36,354 nucleotides of DNA, taken from positions 1 through 36,354 of the forward strand of contig JAZTWO010000021.1 in assembly GCA_045635885.1 (NCBI GenBank). Reading direction: 5' to 3'. Made by a program: the position numbers and the translations under genes. Below, one piece after another: positions 25,870 through 33,331 of this stretch (the stretch's first letter is position 1; the number at the start of each line of letters is the position of its first letter). This DNA comes from RGIG4608 sp045635885 (GTDB lineage Bacteria; Bacillota; Clostridia; Oscillospirales; CAG-272). Below the pieces are notes generated by a model that was not told where the DNA came from, searched no databases, and saw only the letters and a list, made by a program, of their open reading frames with translations.

Positions 25870-26994
25870 TCATCTGATTACAAGATTGGCAGAAGCCAAG
25901 GTGTCAAGTCCGAAGAGGAAGAGGACGTTTTGAATATTATTTTCGGTAATATAGCTTTCAATTGAACCGTTGAAATATCTTGGGTCGATTAATTCAAGGT
26001 TATAATGCTCGATAAGATAGGGAGCAAGGGAGTGTGAAAAGCTATCTTTTATGATAAGGAGGGTTTCTTTTGTATTGTCCTCGGTATCATAAATTTTAAC
26101 GTGGGCATTGTTTCCTGAAAGGAATGTGCTATACTTATCCTTTTTATTTAGATATGAGGTGTCATAAAGAGTATCGAATTCAACGTTCATATCCACAATT
26201 GTCATTTTGTATTTGCCATTTTGAATTGTGGGAGCTTTAATTTCCTCTGCATCTGCAAAAAAGAATCCCGATTTTGAATAAGTTGTGCCTACAAACTCGC
26301 TTGAAAGGGTTTGAAGATTGAAATAGTCTTTAGTCAGGGGAGAATATCCCAAAATATTTGCAAGTTCCAAATAAGCGGTAAAAGCACCGTCACAAGTCCA
26401 ATGGTGGTCGGTTTTATAGAAAATTTGAACGTCATTCTTTTGGTTTTTCGCAAAGGAATCAATCAAATTCAAATGCTTGTCGCCAACCAAATTCCAAGCT
26501 GCCTTGTTTCTTTCGCTTGAGTAGTAGGGTGAAAAATAATCCTGCAGGATGTCGACCTTTCGGGGAATGATAACGGAATTTACAGTCACCCCAATTTGTT
26601 CACAATTGTTCATCATTTTTTCAATTTTATACAAATTTTTCTTCAAAAATGTATAATTATCGTCGGTATATGGATAGGTTTCTATCAAATAACCGTTTTG
26701 ACCAAGCAAAATTCCGTTATTTTCGTTTTTGCCCATCAAAAGTTCAGTTCCTGCCTTAATTTCAATCATCAATGAGCGAAGGTTGATTTGGTCAGAGAAA
26801 TAATCGTGAAGCTGACGGGTATATGTGCCGTTTAAAAGCTTTTCAAAGGTGAAGCGGGGCAGGGATTGCAAAACCCTGTTTTCGTCCTCTGAAAAAGTAT
26901 TTTCTGCGGTAAAAATATAAGAAAGCGAGAAAAAAGCCATAATTGAGGCAAGAAAAACGAGCAAAATCACGTTGGCAATATTTTGTTTTTTCAT
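25870..26994 (-). CDS. DHHW-family protein, membrane-anchored (SGNH-like)
   Basis: This 374-aa protein has one N-terminal membrane helix (residues about 5-27) and an extracellular domain. The DHHW motif is at residues 196-199 (KTDHHWT). A serine motif IKDSFSH near the end resembles the serine block of AlgX/DltD-like SGNH proteins that help O-acylate polysaccharides. ATG at 26994 is preferred to the one at 27021 because GGAG lies seven bases upstream of it and the predicted promoter would start transcription near 27018. Family members often stand beside an MBOAT acyltransferase, but none is seen here. Function in cell-wall or polysaccharide acylation is an inference. Confidence 0.8.
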   Translation of the reverse strand: MKKQNIANVILLVFLASIMAFFSLSYIFTAENTFSEDENRVLQSLPRFTFEKLLNGTYTRQLHDYFSDQINLRSLMIEIKAGTELLMGKNENNGILLGQNGYLIETYPYTDDNYTFLKKNLYKIEKMMNNCEQIGVTVNSVIIPRKVDILQDYFSPYYSSERNKAAWNLVGDKHLNLIDSFAKNQKNDVQIFYKTDHHWTCDGAFTAYLELANILGYSPLTKDYFNLQTLSSEFVGTTYSKSGFFFADAEEIKAPTIQNGKYKMTIVDMNVEFDTLYDTSYLNKKDKYSTFLSGNNAHVKIYDTEDNTKETLLIIKDSFSHSLAPYLIEHYNLELIDPRYFNGSIESYITENNIQNVLFLFGLDTLASANLVIR

Positions 26995-27024
26995 AAAATT
27001 CTCCTTTCTTTTTCTATCCATATT

Positions 27025-27053
27025 ATTATATCAAAAAATCAAGGATTTTGCAA
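27025..27053 (-). promoter_or_regulatory. Promoter of the DHHW gene, overlapping a terminator
   Basis: On the - strand TTGCAA (27053-27048) and TATAAT (27030-27025) are 17 bases apart with an extended TGA. The -35 box lies in the loop and stem of the terminator of the upstream gene. Confidence 0.55.
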
Positions 27054-27064
27054 TCCTTGATTTT
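27033..27064 (-). terminator. Terminator of the VanY-like gene
   Basis: A perfect 13-bp stem (27035-27047 with 27052-27064) and a four-base loop end, on the - strand, in a T-run. It lies 11 bases after the stop of the upstream gene. Confidence 0.85.
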
Positions 27065-27074
27065 AATTTTTTTA

Positions 27075-28292
27075 TTATTTTTCCACAGTGATTATAAAAC
27101 CATTCATATTGTCGCCAGAGATTTCATAATTTGCATCCTTGGGAACGGGAACGCTTGTGGGGTTGCCGGAATATTTGAAGTAATACACCTGATATTCCTT
27201 GCCCTGCGCTGTGAATGTTAAGGGATTGTTAATTGTGTGCTTTGTTCTAATAAGCTCAAGATACTCTTCAAGGCAGATTCCGTTTTCGTAAATATACGTT
27301 GCGTGTTCAACACCAATATAACGAAGGTGAAGTCTTGTGCCGCTGTTATAACCTGTGTGGTCTTCACAATTATTGGGATAGCGAATAATGAAACCGTACT
27401 TATGCGCGTTTTCATAAATCCACTTATAATCCTTTTTCAAAATGGATTCTGTAAGTGTGACTTGCTCTGTTCCTTCTTTAACCTGCTTTAAGGTGATTGT
27501 TTTACCATCTGCGTGGTTGAGAAATGTGGAACCGTATTTTTCAACGTCTTGTTCCAAATCTTCTTCATAAGACCAACCCCAAGCAACGTTGATTTTACTT
27601 GCGGAGCCGCTTACATAGTTTGAAAGGTCCAAGGTTGCGCAATAGTCGAGCATCATTTGGTTGAAGCTTTCAAGAGTATTTGCTTCAAGGCAAATTTTAT
27701 TTGCCAAGGCATTACCAGACAACTCGTATGTAGGAGCGTAAGTATCGCCCGAAATATGAATCTTTGTATTAAGCTTGTTTTCGGGATCGTTTTTATATGC
27801 CCACAAATTCACAATACCATTTGGGAGATTATCATATGAGCTTGCAACCAAATTGTTAAGCGCATAGTCAAATCTTTGTGAGTTATTGATCAAAAGCAAG
27901 TTGCCCATTTTAACGTTGCCTGCGTCCCTTGGAACGTAATTAACTTCCATATTGGGAACAACGTTTTCAACGTCGGGTTCTTTGGAATTATTTGACCACA
28001 TATTATACACGATAAAGCCAAGGAGTGCAAGAATGAGAATGGTGATTACCGCCAAAATTACAATCATTATGCCTTTTCTTGTTCTTTGTGATTTTTTGTT
28101 GTTTTTCTTTTTATTCACCGCATTAAATGCCTGAGTTTTTGTGTCCTTTTTAGGTGCGGGCTTTTTAGCGGGAGCGCTTGGAGCTTTTTTATTTACAGGT
28201 GCGGTTTGCTTTTTAGGTGCAGCGGGTGCTTTTGAAGCAGTGGGCGCCTGAGTTTTTGGAGTTTTTGTGGTTTTTTGATTTGTTGGACTCAT
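27075..28292 (-). CDS. Membrane-anchored VanY-like protein with altered active site
   Basis: This 405-aa protein has a Lys/Pro/Ala-rich cytoplasmic part (1-73), one membrane helix (about 75-98) and an outside domain. Residues 283-335 (YKWIYENAHKYGFIIRYP and TGYNSGTRLHLRYIGVEHA) match the C-terminal half of VanY-type D-Ala-D-Ala carboxypeptidases. In the family the first motif is SxHxxGxAxD and the second ExxH. Here the best match to the first is NHADGKTIT, with H260 and G263 but Thr for Asp, and the second has H322 but Thr where Glu should be. So a zinc ligand and the general base appear lost, and it may bind peptidoglycan rather than cut it. AAAGGAG precedes the ATG. It may be read from the pnp transcript. 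Confidence 0.7.
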   Translation of the reverse strand: MSPTNQKTTKTPKTQAPTASKAPAAPKKQTAPVNKKAPSAPAKKPAPKKDTKTQAFNAVNKKKNNKKSQRTRKGIMIVILAVITILILALLGFIVYNMWSNNSKEPDVENVVPNMEVNYVPRDAGNVKMGNLLLINNSQRFDYALNNLVASSYDNLPNGIVNLWAYKNDPENKLNTKIHISGDTYAPTYELSGNALANKICLEANTLESFNQMMLDYCATLDLSNYVSGSASKINVAWGWSYEEDLEQDVEKYGSTFLNHADGKTITLKQVKEGTEQVTLTESILKKDYKWIYENAHKYGFIIRYPNNCEDHTGYNSGTRLHLRYIGVEHATYIYENGICLEEYLELIRTKHTINNPLTFTAQGKEYQVYYFKYSGNPTSVPVPKDANYEISGDNMNGFIITVEK

Positions 28293-28314
28293 AGTAACTC
28301 CTTTCTATAGGGAT

Positions 28315-28350
28315 AACTTTTCCTTGGACAGTTATGCCCAAGGAAAAAGT
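28315..28350 (-). other. Hairpin between pnp and the VanY-like gene
   Basis: TTTTCCTTGG (28318-28327) pairs perfectly with CCAAGGAAAA (28338-28347). On the - strand no T-run follows (TTATCCC), so it is a poor intrinsic terminator. It may protect the 3' end of pnp mRNA while allowing read-through. Confidence 0.6.
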
Positions 28351-28366
28351 AAATTATTTTGTTTGA

Positions 28367-30481
28367 TTACTGTGCGTCTTTGATAGAGAAGTTCATTCTT
28401 CCCTTAGCGTCAACGCCCATATATTTAACCTTAACTGTATCGCCAAGCTTAAGAACGTCTTCAACCTTATCAATTCTTTCTTTTGCAATCTTGGAAATGT
28501 GAACAAGACCTTCTTTGCCGGGAACGTATTCAACGAATGCGCCGAATTCCTTAATACCTGTAACTGTACCTGTATAGATAGCGCCAACCTCGGGCTCGAA
28601 TACGATTGCATCAATGCATGCCTTTGCAGCTGCTGCGCTTTCTGCGTTAACTGCTGCAATTCTGATTGTTCCGTCGTCTTCAATGTCAATCTTTGCGCCT
28701 GTATCTGCAACGATCTTCTGGATTACGGAGCCGCCCTTACCGATAACTTCACGAATCTTATCGGGATCGATCTTCATTGTTGTCATCTTGGGAGCATATT
28801 TAGAAACTTCTGCACGAGGCTCTGCAATTGCCTTAAGAATTACTTCGTCAATGATGTAATCTCTACCTGCGTGTGTCTGTTCGAATGCCTTTTTAATGAT
28901 TTCGGGTGTAAGACCATCAATCTTAAGGTCCATCTGAATGGATGTGATACCCTTATGTGTACCTGCTACCTTAAAGTCCATATCGCCATAGAAGTCTTCA
29001 AGACCCTGAATGTCGAGCATTGTGTCCCAAGAACCATCTTCAGCTGTGATAAGACCACAAGAAATACCTGCAACGGGTGCTTTAATCGGAACACCTGCAT
29101 CCATAAGAGCAAGAGTTGAACCGCAAACTGAACCCTGAGATGTAGAACCGTTAGAGGAAACTACGTCTGAAACAAGGCGGATTGCATAGGGGAATTCTTC
29201 TGTAGAGGGAAGAACGGGAACAAGAGATCTTTCTGCAAGTGCACCGTGACCGATTTCACGACGTCCGGGAGAACGTGCGGGCTTTGCTTCACCTGTGGAG
29301 AAGCCGGGCATATTGTAGTGGTGCATATATCTCTTTTCCTTGTCGTTATCAAGTCCGTCAAGGAGCTGTGCTTCACTGAGTGTGCCGAGTGTAGCAACTG
29401 TAAGTACCTGTGTTTGTCCACGAGTGAAAAGACCGGAACCGTGCGCTCTGGGAAGAAGACCTACTTCAGAGCCAAGGGGTCTGATTTCGTCCATACGTCT
29501 ACCGTCAACACGTTTTTTATCAACAAGCAACCAACGGCGAACGATCTTTTTCTGAATTTTATAAACGAGCTCTTCCATCATTGTGGGAAGGTCGGGATAT
29601 TCTTCGCTAAAGTTAGCAAGGATAGCTTCTTTAATGGGGAACATTCTTGCATCTCTAACTGTCTTATCGTCAGTGTCAAGAGCAACCATAACGTCCTTTT
29701 CACAGAAAGCGAAAATCTTATCGAACATATCGTGGTCGAGTTCGCAAGAAGGATATTCGAATTTTGTTTTGCCGATTTCGTCAACGATTGCGTTGATGAA
29801 TTCAAGCACGCCCTGGTTTTCCTTGTGAGCGAGCATAATTGCGTCGAACATAAGGTCATCGGGAACTTCGTTAGCACCTGCCTCGATCATAACAACCTTC
29901 TGCATAGAAGATGCAACTGTAAGCTCAAGGTCAGAAACTGCTCTTTGTGCTTCGTTGGGGTTAACAACAAGTTCGCCGTTAACAAGGCCCATGAATACAC
30001 CGGAAATAGGACCATTCCAAGGAATATCGGAGATGGAAAGAGCGATTGATGCACCAATCATAGCTGTGATTTCAGGTGAGCAATCGGGATCGTAGGACAT
30101 TACTGTAAGAGAAAGAGAAACGTCGTTACGAAGATCCTTGGGGAACAAGGGACGAATGGGACGGTCGATAACACGGCTTGTCAAAATTGCCTTTTCGGGA
30201 GGTCTACCCTCACGGCGAAGGTAACCACCGGGGATTTTACCTGCCGCATACATTCTCTCGTCAAAGTCAACAGAGAGGGGAAGGAAATCTATACCGTCAC
30301 GGGGTTTTTCAGATGCTGTTGCGCAGCAAAGAACTGCTGTATCGCCATATCTTACAAGGCAAGAGCCGTTTGCAAGACCTGCAAGCTTACCGGTTTCAAC
30401 AACAAGGGGTCTGCCTGCAAGTGTGTAATGAAATGTTTTAAAGTTTTTGAACACCATTGGTGAGCTGATTGAATTACTCAT
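28367..30481 (-). CDS. pnp: Polyribonucleotide nucleotidyltransferase (PNPase)
   Basis: This 704-aa enzyme degrades RNA from the 3' end with phosphate. It has two RNase PH-like domains (about 10-235 and 315-550, the second with GFSTGEAKPARSPGRREIGHGALAE split by no frameshift), a KH domain (IREVIGKGGSVIQKI, about 560-620) and a C-terminal S1 domain (GAIYTGTVTGIKEFGAFVEY, about 632-700). Length is typical. GGAGG stands seven bases before ATG 30481. It follows rpsO, the classical order. A long hairpin in the rpsO-pnp gap could be a site of control by RNase III-type cleavage and PNPase itself, as known for E. coli; here this is inferred. Confidence 0.97.
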   Translation of the reverse strand: MSNSISSPMVFKNFKTFHYTLAGRPLVVETGKLAGLANGSCLVRYGDTAVLCCATASEKPRDGIDFLPLSVDFDERMYAAGKIPGGYLRREGRPPEKAILTSRVIDRPIRPLFPKDLRNDVSLSLTVMSYDPDCSPEITAMIGASIALSISDIPWNGPISGVFMGLVNGELVVNPNEAQRAVSDLELTVASSMQKVVMIEAGANEVPDDLMFDAIMLAHKENQGVLEFINAIVDEIGKTKFEYPSCELDHDMFDKIFAFCEKDVMVALDTDDKTVRDARMFPIKEAILANFSEEYPDLPTMMEELVYKIQKKIVRRWLLVDKKRVDGRRMDEIRPLGSEVGLLPRAHGSGLFTRGQTQVLTVATLGTLSEAQLLDGLDNDKEKRYMHHYNMPGFSTGEAKPARSPGRREIGHGALAERSLVPVLPSTEEFPYAIRLVSDVVSSNGSTSQGSVCGSTLALMDAGVPIKAPVAGISCGLITAEDGSWDTMLDIQGLEDFYGDMDFKVAGTHKGITSIQMDLKIDGLTPEIIKKAFEQTHAGRDYIIDEVILKAIAEPRAEVSKYAPKMTTMKIDPDKIREVIGKGGSVIQKIVADTGAKIDIEDDGTIRIAAVNAESAAAAKACIDAIVFEPEVGAIYTGTVTGIKEFGAFVEYVPGKEGLVHISKIAKERIDKVEDVLKLGDTVKVKYMGVDAKGRMNFSIKDAQ

Positions 30482-30525
30482 TTTAATTCCTCCATAAAAA
30501 TTTTTAAATGCTTTATTTTATTATT

Positions 30526-30596
30526 CTTACGGGGTTTAGCACTTAATTACAATCTTGATTTTCAAGAGCATAATTAACTGCTAAAACGACCGTAAG
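30526..30596 (-). promoter_or_regulatory. 71-nt leader hairpin of pnp (25 bp)
   Basis: Four nested helices stack in one arm: CTTACGG/CCGTAAG, TTAGCA/TGCTAA, TTAATTA/TAATTAA and CTTGA/TCAAG, separated by small internal loops and closed by a three-base loop. It ends 45 bases before the pnp start. No T-run follows on the - strand. It resembles the double-stranded RNase III substrate in the pnp leader of enterobacteria, by analogy only. Confidence 0.7.
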
Positions 30597-30612
30597 ATTA
30601 TTCGACTAATAG

Positions 30613-30672
30613 ATTTGTTAAAAAACAAACAAAGGGAGTGAGGAGTCGGCAAAAACCCACTCTCCCACTCCA
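30613..30672 (-). terminator. Terminator after rpsO
   Basis: On the - strand GGAGTG..CACTCC (arms at 30666-30671 and 30635-30640) closes a long imperfect stem, followed by a T-rich stretch. It begins ten bases after the rpsO stop. Since no convincing promoter is seen before pnp, read-through is likely. Confidence 0.65.
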
Positions 30673-30681
30673 TATTTGTTC

Positions 30682-30945
30682 TTATTTTCTGATGCCAAGC
30701 TTCTTGATGATAGCTCTGTATCTTTCGATATCAACTCTCTGAAGGTAGTTAAGAAGATTTCTTCTGTGACCTACCATTTTAAGAAGACCGCGACGGCTGT
30801 GATGGTCGTTGTGGTTGTTCTTAAGATGCTCGTTGAGAGAGTTAATTCTGTGTGTGAGAATAGCAATCTGCACTTCAGGAGAACCTGTGTCGCCTTCGTG
30901 TGTAGCGTATTCAGCAATTATAGCCTGCTTTTCGTCCTTCAACAT
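30682..30945 (-). CDS. rpsO: 30S ribosomal protein S15
   Basis: This 87-aa protein binds 16S rRNA in the platform of the small subunit. It shows the family signature HEGDTGSPEVQIAILTHRI, then HSRRGLLKMVGHRRNLLNYL. Length is normal (usually 88-89). AAAGGTGA lies upstream of ATG 30945. It has its own promoter and precedes pnp, as in many bacteria. S15 often controls its own mRNA, and a small hairpin is present in the leader. Confidence 0.97.
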   Translation of the reverse strand: MLKDEKQAIIAEYATHEGDTGSPEVQIAILTHRINSLNEHLKNNHNDHHSRRGLLKMVGHRRNLLNYLQRVDIERYRAIIKKLGIRK

Positions 30946-30994
30946 TTTCTTTTCACCTTTCTAAAAATTATTTAACGGAAGAACACAGTTATCG

Positions 30995-31010
30995 GCGGGT
31001 GAAACACCGC
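30995..31010 (-). promoter_or_regulatory. Small hairpin in the rpsO leader
   Basis: On the - strand GCGGTG and CACCCGC pair around TTT with one bulged base. It may belong to an S15 autoregulatory leader, but the ribosome site is not included, so this is tentative. Confidence 0.3.
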
Positions 31011-31060
31011 TATTGCAGTCTTATTTTCCCGAAAACCGAGTTCTACGTCATACAATGGCT

Positions 31061-31089
31061 ATTTTATCACAAAAAATTCGTTTTGTAAA
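31061..31089 (-). promoter_or_regulatory. Promoter of rpsO
   Basis: On the - strand TTTACA (31089-31084) and TAAAAT (31066-31061) are 17 bases apart, with an extended TGA. The leader is about 110 bases. Confidence 0.75.
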
Positions 31090-31136
31090 TAGTTTTTTAG
31101 AAAATTCTTCAAAAAAATTTGTTTATTTTACATTAA

Positions 31137-31511
31137 TTATATATTTTTGTTTTGTTTCTTTTGAACAAATGATGAGAAAAGGGAGATTGAGCCGCTTATT
31201 ATAAGCATTGCGCCAAATATTTTTTGCAGGAGATTTCCACCCATTGCGCTTGCAACAAATGCGCCAAAAATTGATGAGATTGCTCCACAGGCACTTAAAA
31301 TGAGAGTTGTTTTCCACACAATTCTTTTCTTAATGGCATTATACACGGTTGCGCTTATTCCAACAAGAATAAAAAAGCAGAGGTTGATTCCTTGTGCGGC
31401 GAGTTGCTCAACGCCCTCAAAAAGAGTCAAATAGATAACCAACAGTCCACCACCGCCCACTCCCATGCCCGAAAGGGTGGCTATTATTAGCGAGATAATA
31501 AAAATTCTCAC
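31137..31511 (-). CDS. Half-size TauE/SafE permease (second subunit)
   Basis: This 124-aa membrane protein has about four hydrophobic helices and the glycine-rich GMGVGGGGLLVIYL near residue 15, typical of one half of TauE/SafE transporters, which export sulfite or other small organic anions. Full-length members have two such halves; here the other half is probably the similar gene at 32830-33207. It starts at GTG 31511, overlapping the glycosyltransferase stop by four bases (GTGA), so translation is coupled. Substrate is unknown. Confidence 0.78.
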   Translation of the reverse strand: MRIFIISLIIATLSGMGVGGGGLLVIYLTLFEGVEQLAAQGINLCFFILVGISATVYNAIKKRIVWKTTLILSACGAISSIFGAFVASAMGGNLLQKIFGAMLIISGSISLFSSFVQKKQNKNI

Positions 31512-32770
31512 TTTTCGTTTATAACCTCGTCAAGCGATTTTGAACGTGTGTGGTGGATGGGCTCCCATTTTACAGGGCGAAACAGTGCGATTACCGAAAT
31601 GGGAATATAGGTGTACATAAAAATTGGAAACAAAAACAAATATCCGATTTTTTTGGCATTGCTTGTGTGGATTTTCTTCCATTCGCTTATTATTGTGACA
31701 ATCCCCATAAAAAACATTATGGAATAGGTGAATGCAACGTATCCAAGCAGACTCACTATAACGGGAGAGGGGTCGCCAATTCCGAAAATGCCGAAAATTG
31801 TTGCACTTATGCTTGTAAAAAGAATAACGGATGTGAGAATAAATGCGGGCATAATATTCATTGTCATATCAAAAAATGCGAATTTGCGATGCAGGAAAAT
31901 GCCACGAACAAGCTCTTTTCCGTGCTTTCGCCACACCTGAAAAAAGCCCTTTGACCACCTCAATCTCTGCTTATATGATTGGCGAAAGGTTATGGGTTGC
32001 TCGTCAAAAAGCTCGGCATTTATTGAACAACCGATTTTTACTCCATTGATAATCGAGAAAACTGAAAATTCAATATCCTCGGTTAAAAGAAAAAATTTCC
32101 AACCGTCAAAGCGGTCAAGCAGGTCACGGCTCACGAAAAAGCCCGTGCCCGATATTGCGCAAGAGGAATTTAGAAGCATTCTTGCGTAGTGCAGAAATTT
32201 TGACTCCCTGATGTACCAAAGTCCATATCCTGCGCTAATCCAGTTATCACCGTAATTCTTGGAGTTTCGATAGCTTGTAAATGCCTCGAATCCGTCGGAG
32301 CGAGTTTTGTTCATTTCGCTAATATAATTGGGTGTTAAAAGATTGTCCGCATCAAGCACGATAACACCGTCAAGCGAATTCCACTCGCCGCTTTTTCGCA
32401 AATTGTCGATTGCAAAGTCGAGTGCATAGCCCTTGCCGATTTTATCCTTGTTGAATCTTTCAAACACGGTAGCTCCCATTGAGCGAGCAATGTTGGCGGT
32501 GTTGTCGGTGCAATTATCGGCTATCACCACCACTTTTAAAAGCTCTTTGTTATAGTCCTGCTCGTTTATGGATGCAAGAAGGTTGTTGATAACGGCTTCT
32601 TCATTTCTTGCGGCTATCAAAATGCCGATTTTATTCATTTTTATTGGGGTTTTGTGCTTGTGCGGTTTTATGGCGAAGGGCACAATGGTATAAAAAATTT
32701 GATAGGAATAACACAAAAACAGTAAAAATCCTACCACAAAATTTACATCAACCAAAAAATCATTAAACAT
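31508..32770 (-). CDS. Membrane glycosyltransferase, family 2
   Basis: This 420-aa protein has an N-terminal membrane helix (about 10-30), a GT2 catalytic domain and about three C-terminal helices. IGILIAARNEE starts the nucleotide-binding fold. VLDADN is the metal-binding DxD-type site, TEDIEF the TED motif with the likely catalytic Asp, and QRLRW the QxxRW motif of processive enzymes such as hyaluronan, cellulose or poly-N-acetylglucosamine synthases. It probably adds sugars from a nucleotide-sugar at the membrane, possibly making and passing a polysaccharide. GGAG lies six bases before the ATG. It sits between two half-permease genes in one operon. Confidence 0.88.
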   Translation of the reverse strand: MFNDFLVDVNFVVGFLLFLCYSYQIFYTIVPFAIKPHKHKTPIKMNKIGILIAARNEEAVINNLLASINEQDYNKELLKVVVIADNCTDNTANIARSMGATVFERFNKDKIGKGYALDFAIDNLRKSGEWNSLDGVIVLDADNLLTPNYISEMNKTRSDGFEAFTSYRNSKNYGDNWISAGYGLWYIRESKFLHYARMLLNSSCAISGTGFFVSRDLLDRFDGWKFFLLTEDIEFSVFSIINGVKIGCSINAELFDEQPITFRQSYKQRLRWSKGFFQVWRKHGKELVRGIFLHRKFAFFDMTMNIMPAFILTSVILFTSISATIFGIFGIGDPSPVIVSLLGYVAFTYSIMFFMGIVTIISEWKKIHTSNAKKIGYLFLFPIFMYTYIPISVIALFRPVKWEPIHHTRSKSLDEVINEK

Positions 32771-32829
32771 AACAAACTCCGAATAAAATATTTTTTATAT
32801 TGGTGGTATGGGATGATTTTATCCATATT

Positions 32830-33207
32830 TCACCTGAAAATCATCATAATTCCGCAAACTATGATAAGGGACGAAAAGATTAGCTTAACTGTTTTTAGCT
32901 TCAATTTTGTCAATAGTATTGCGCCTAAAATTGCTCCTATTGGAGCGCAGATGGCGATTTTGAAAAACGAGGAATTTAGGGGGACTTTTCCTTTTGTAAA
33001 GTAAATTATCAAAGAGGAGAGGGAGATTGGGAGCATTGTTGCAACGGCATTTGCAAAAACTCCGTTTTGCTTTTTCTCTTCTTTATTCAGTGTGTGCGAA
33101 AGATGATAGGTGATTAAAATTCCGCCGCCTGCACCCAAAATTCCGTTTATTGCCCCTGCCAATGCTCCAATTAGCATTTGGGAGCGATATTTTTTGAAAA
33201 AATTCAT
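32830..33207 (-). CDS. Half-size TauE/SafE permease (first subunit)
   Basis: This 125-aa membrane protein has a positively charged start (MNFFKKYRSQ), then about four helices with GALAGAINGILGAGGGILITYHL, the glycine-rich signature of a TauE/SafE half. It is the first gene of a three-gene - strand operon and lies 59 bases before the glycosyltransferase. It probably pairs with the 124-aa half-permease at the end of the operon. The ribosome site (AAGGG, with a long T spacer) is weak. No convincing promoter was found in the 124-base gap shared with ftsK. Confidence 0.78.
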   Translation of the reverse strand: MNFFKKYRSQMLIGALAGAINGILGAGGGILITYHLSHTLNKEEKKQNGVFANAVATMLPISLSSLIIYFTKGKVPLNSSFFKIAICAPIGAILGAILLTKLKLKTVKLIFSSLIIVCGIMMIFR

Positions 33208-33237
33208 AAAAAAACCCTTATTTAAGCAAATAAAATG

Positions 33238-33266
33238 TTGAAATTACTAAAAATATATGATATAAT
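33238..33266 (+). promoter_or_regulatory. Promoter of ftsK
   Basis: TTGAAA (33238-33243) and TATAAT (33261-33266) are 17 bases apart with an extended TGA. Transcription should start near 33273, which excludes the upstream in-frame start at 33272. Confidence 0.8.
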
Positions 33267-33331
33267 TTACTATGTATTTATGCGTGTGCGTAAAAATATA
33301 CTATTTTAGGACATTTAAAGGATGTGAAAAA

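Noticed and set aside
28499..30049. Forward-strand frames across pnp
   Set aside because: They are opposite a clear, full-length PNPase.
8572..33266. Shared TGTGATA at many -10 boxes as a regulon motif of the paralogs
   Set aside because: The same extended -10 form precedes rpsO and scfA, and TGA plus the -10 box also precedes ftsK, so it is best explained as the general promoter style of this organism.
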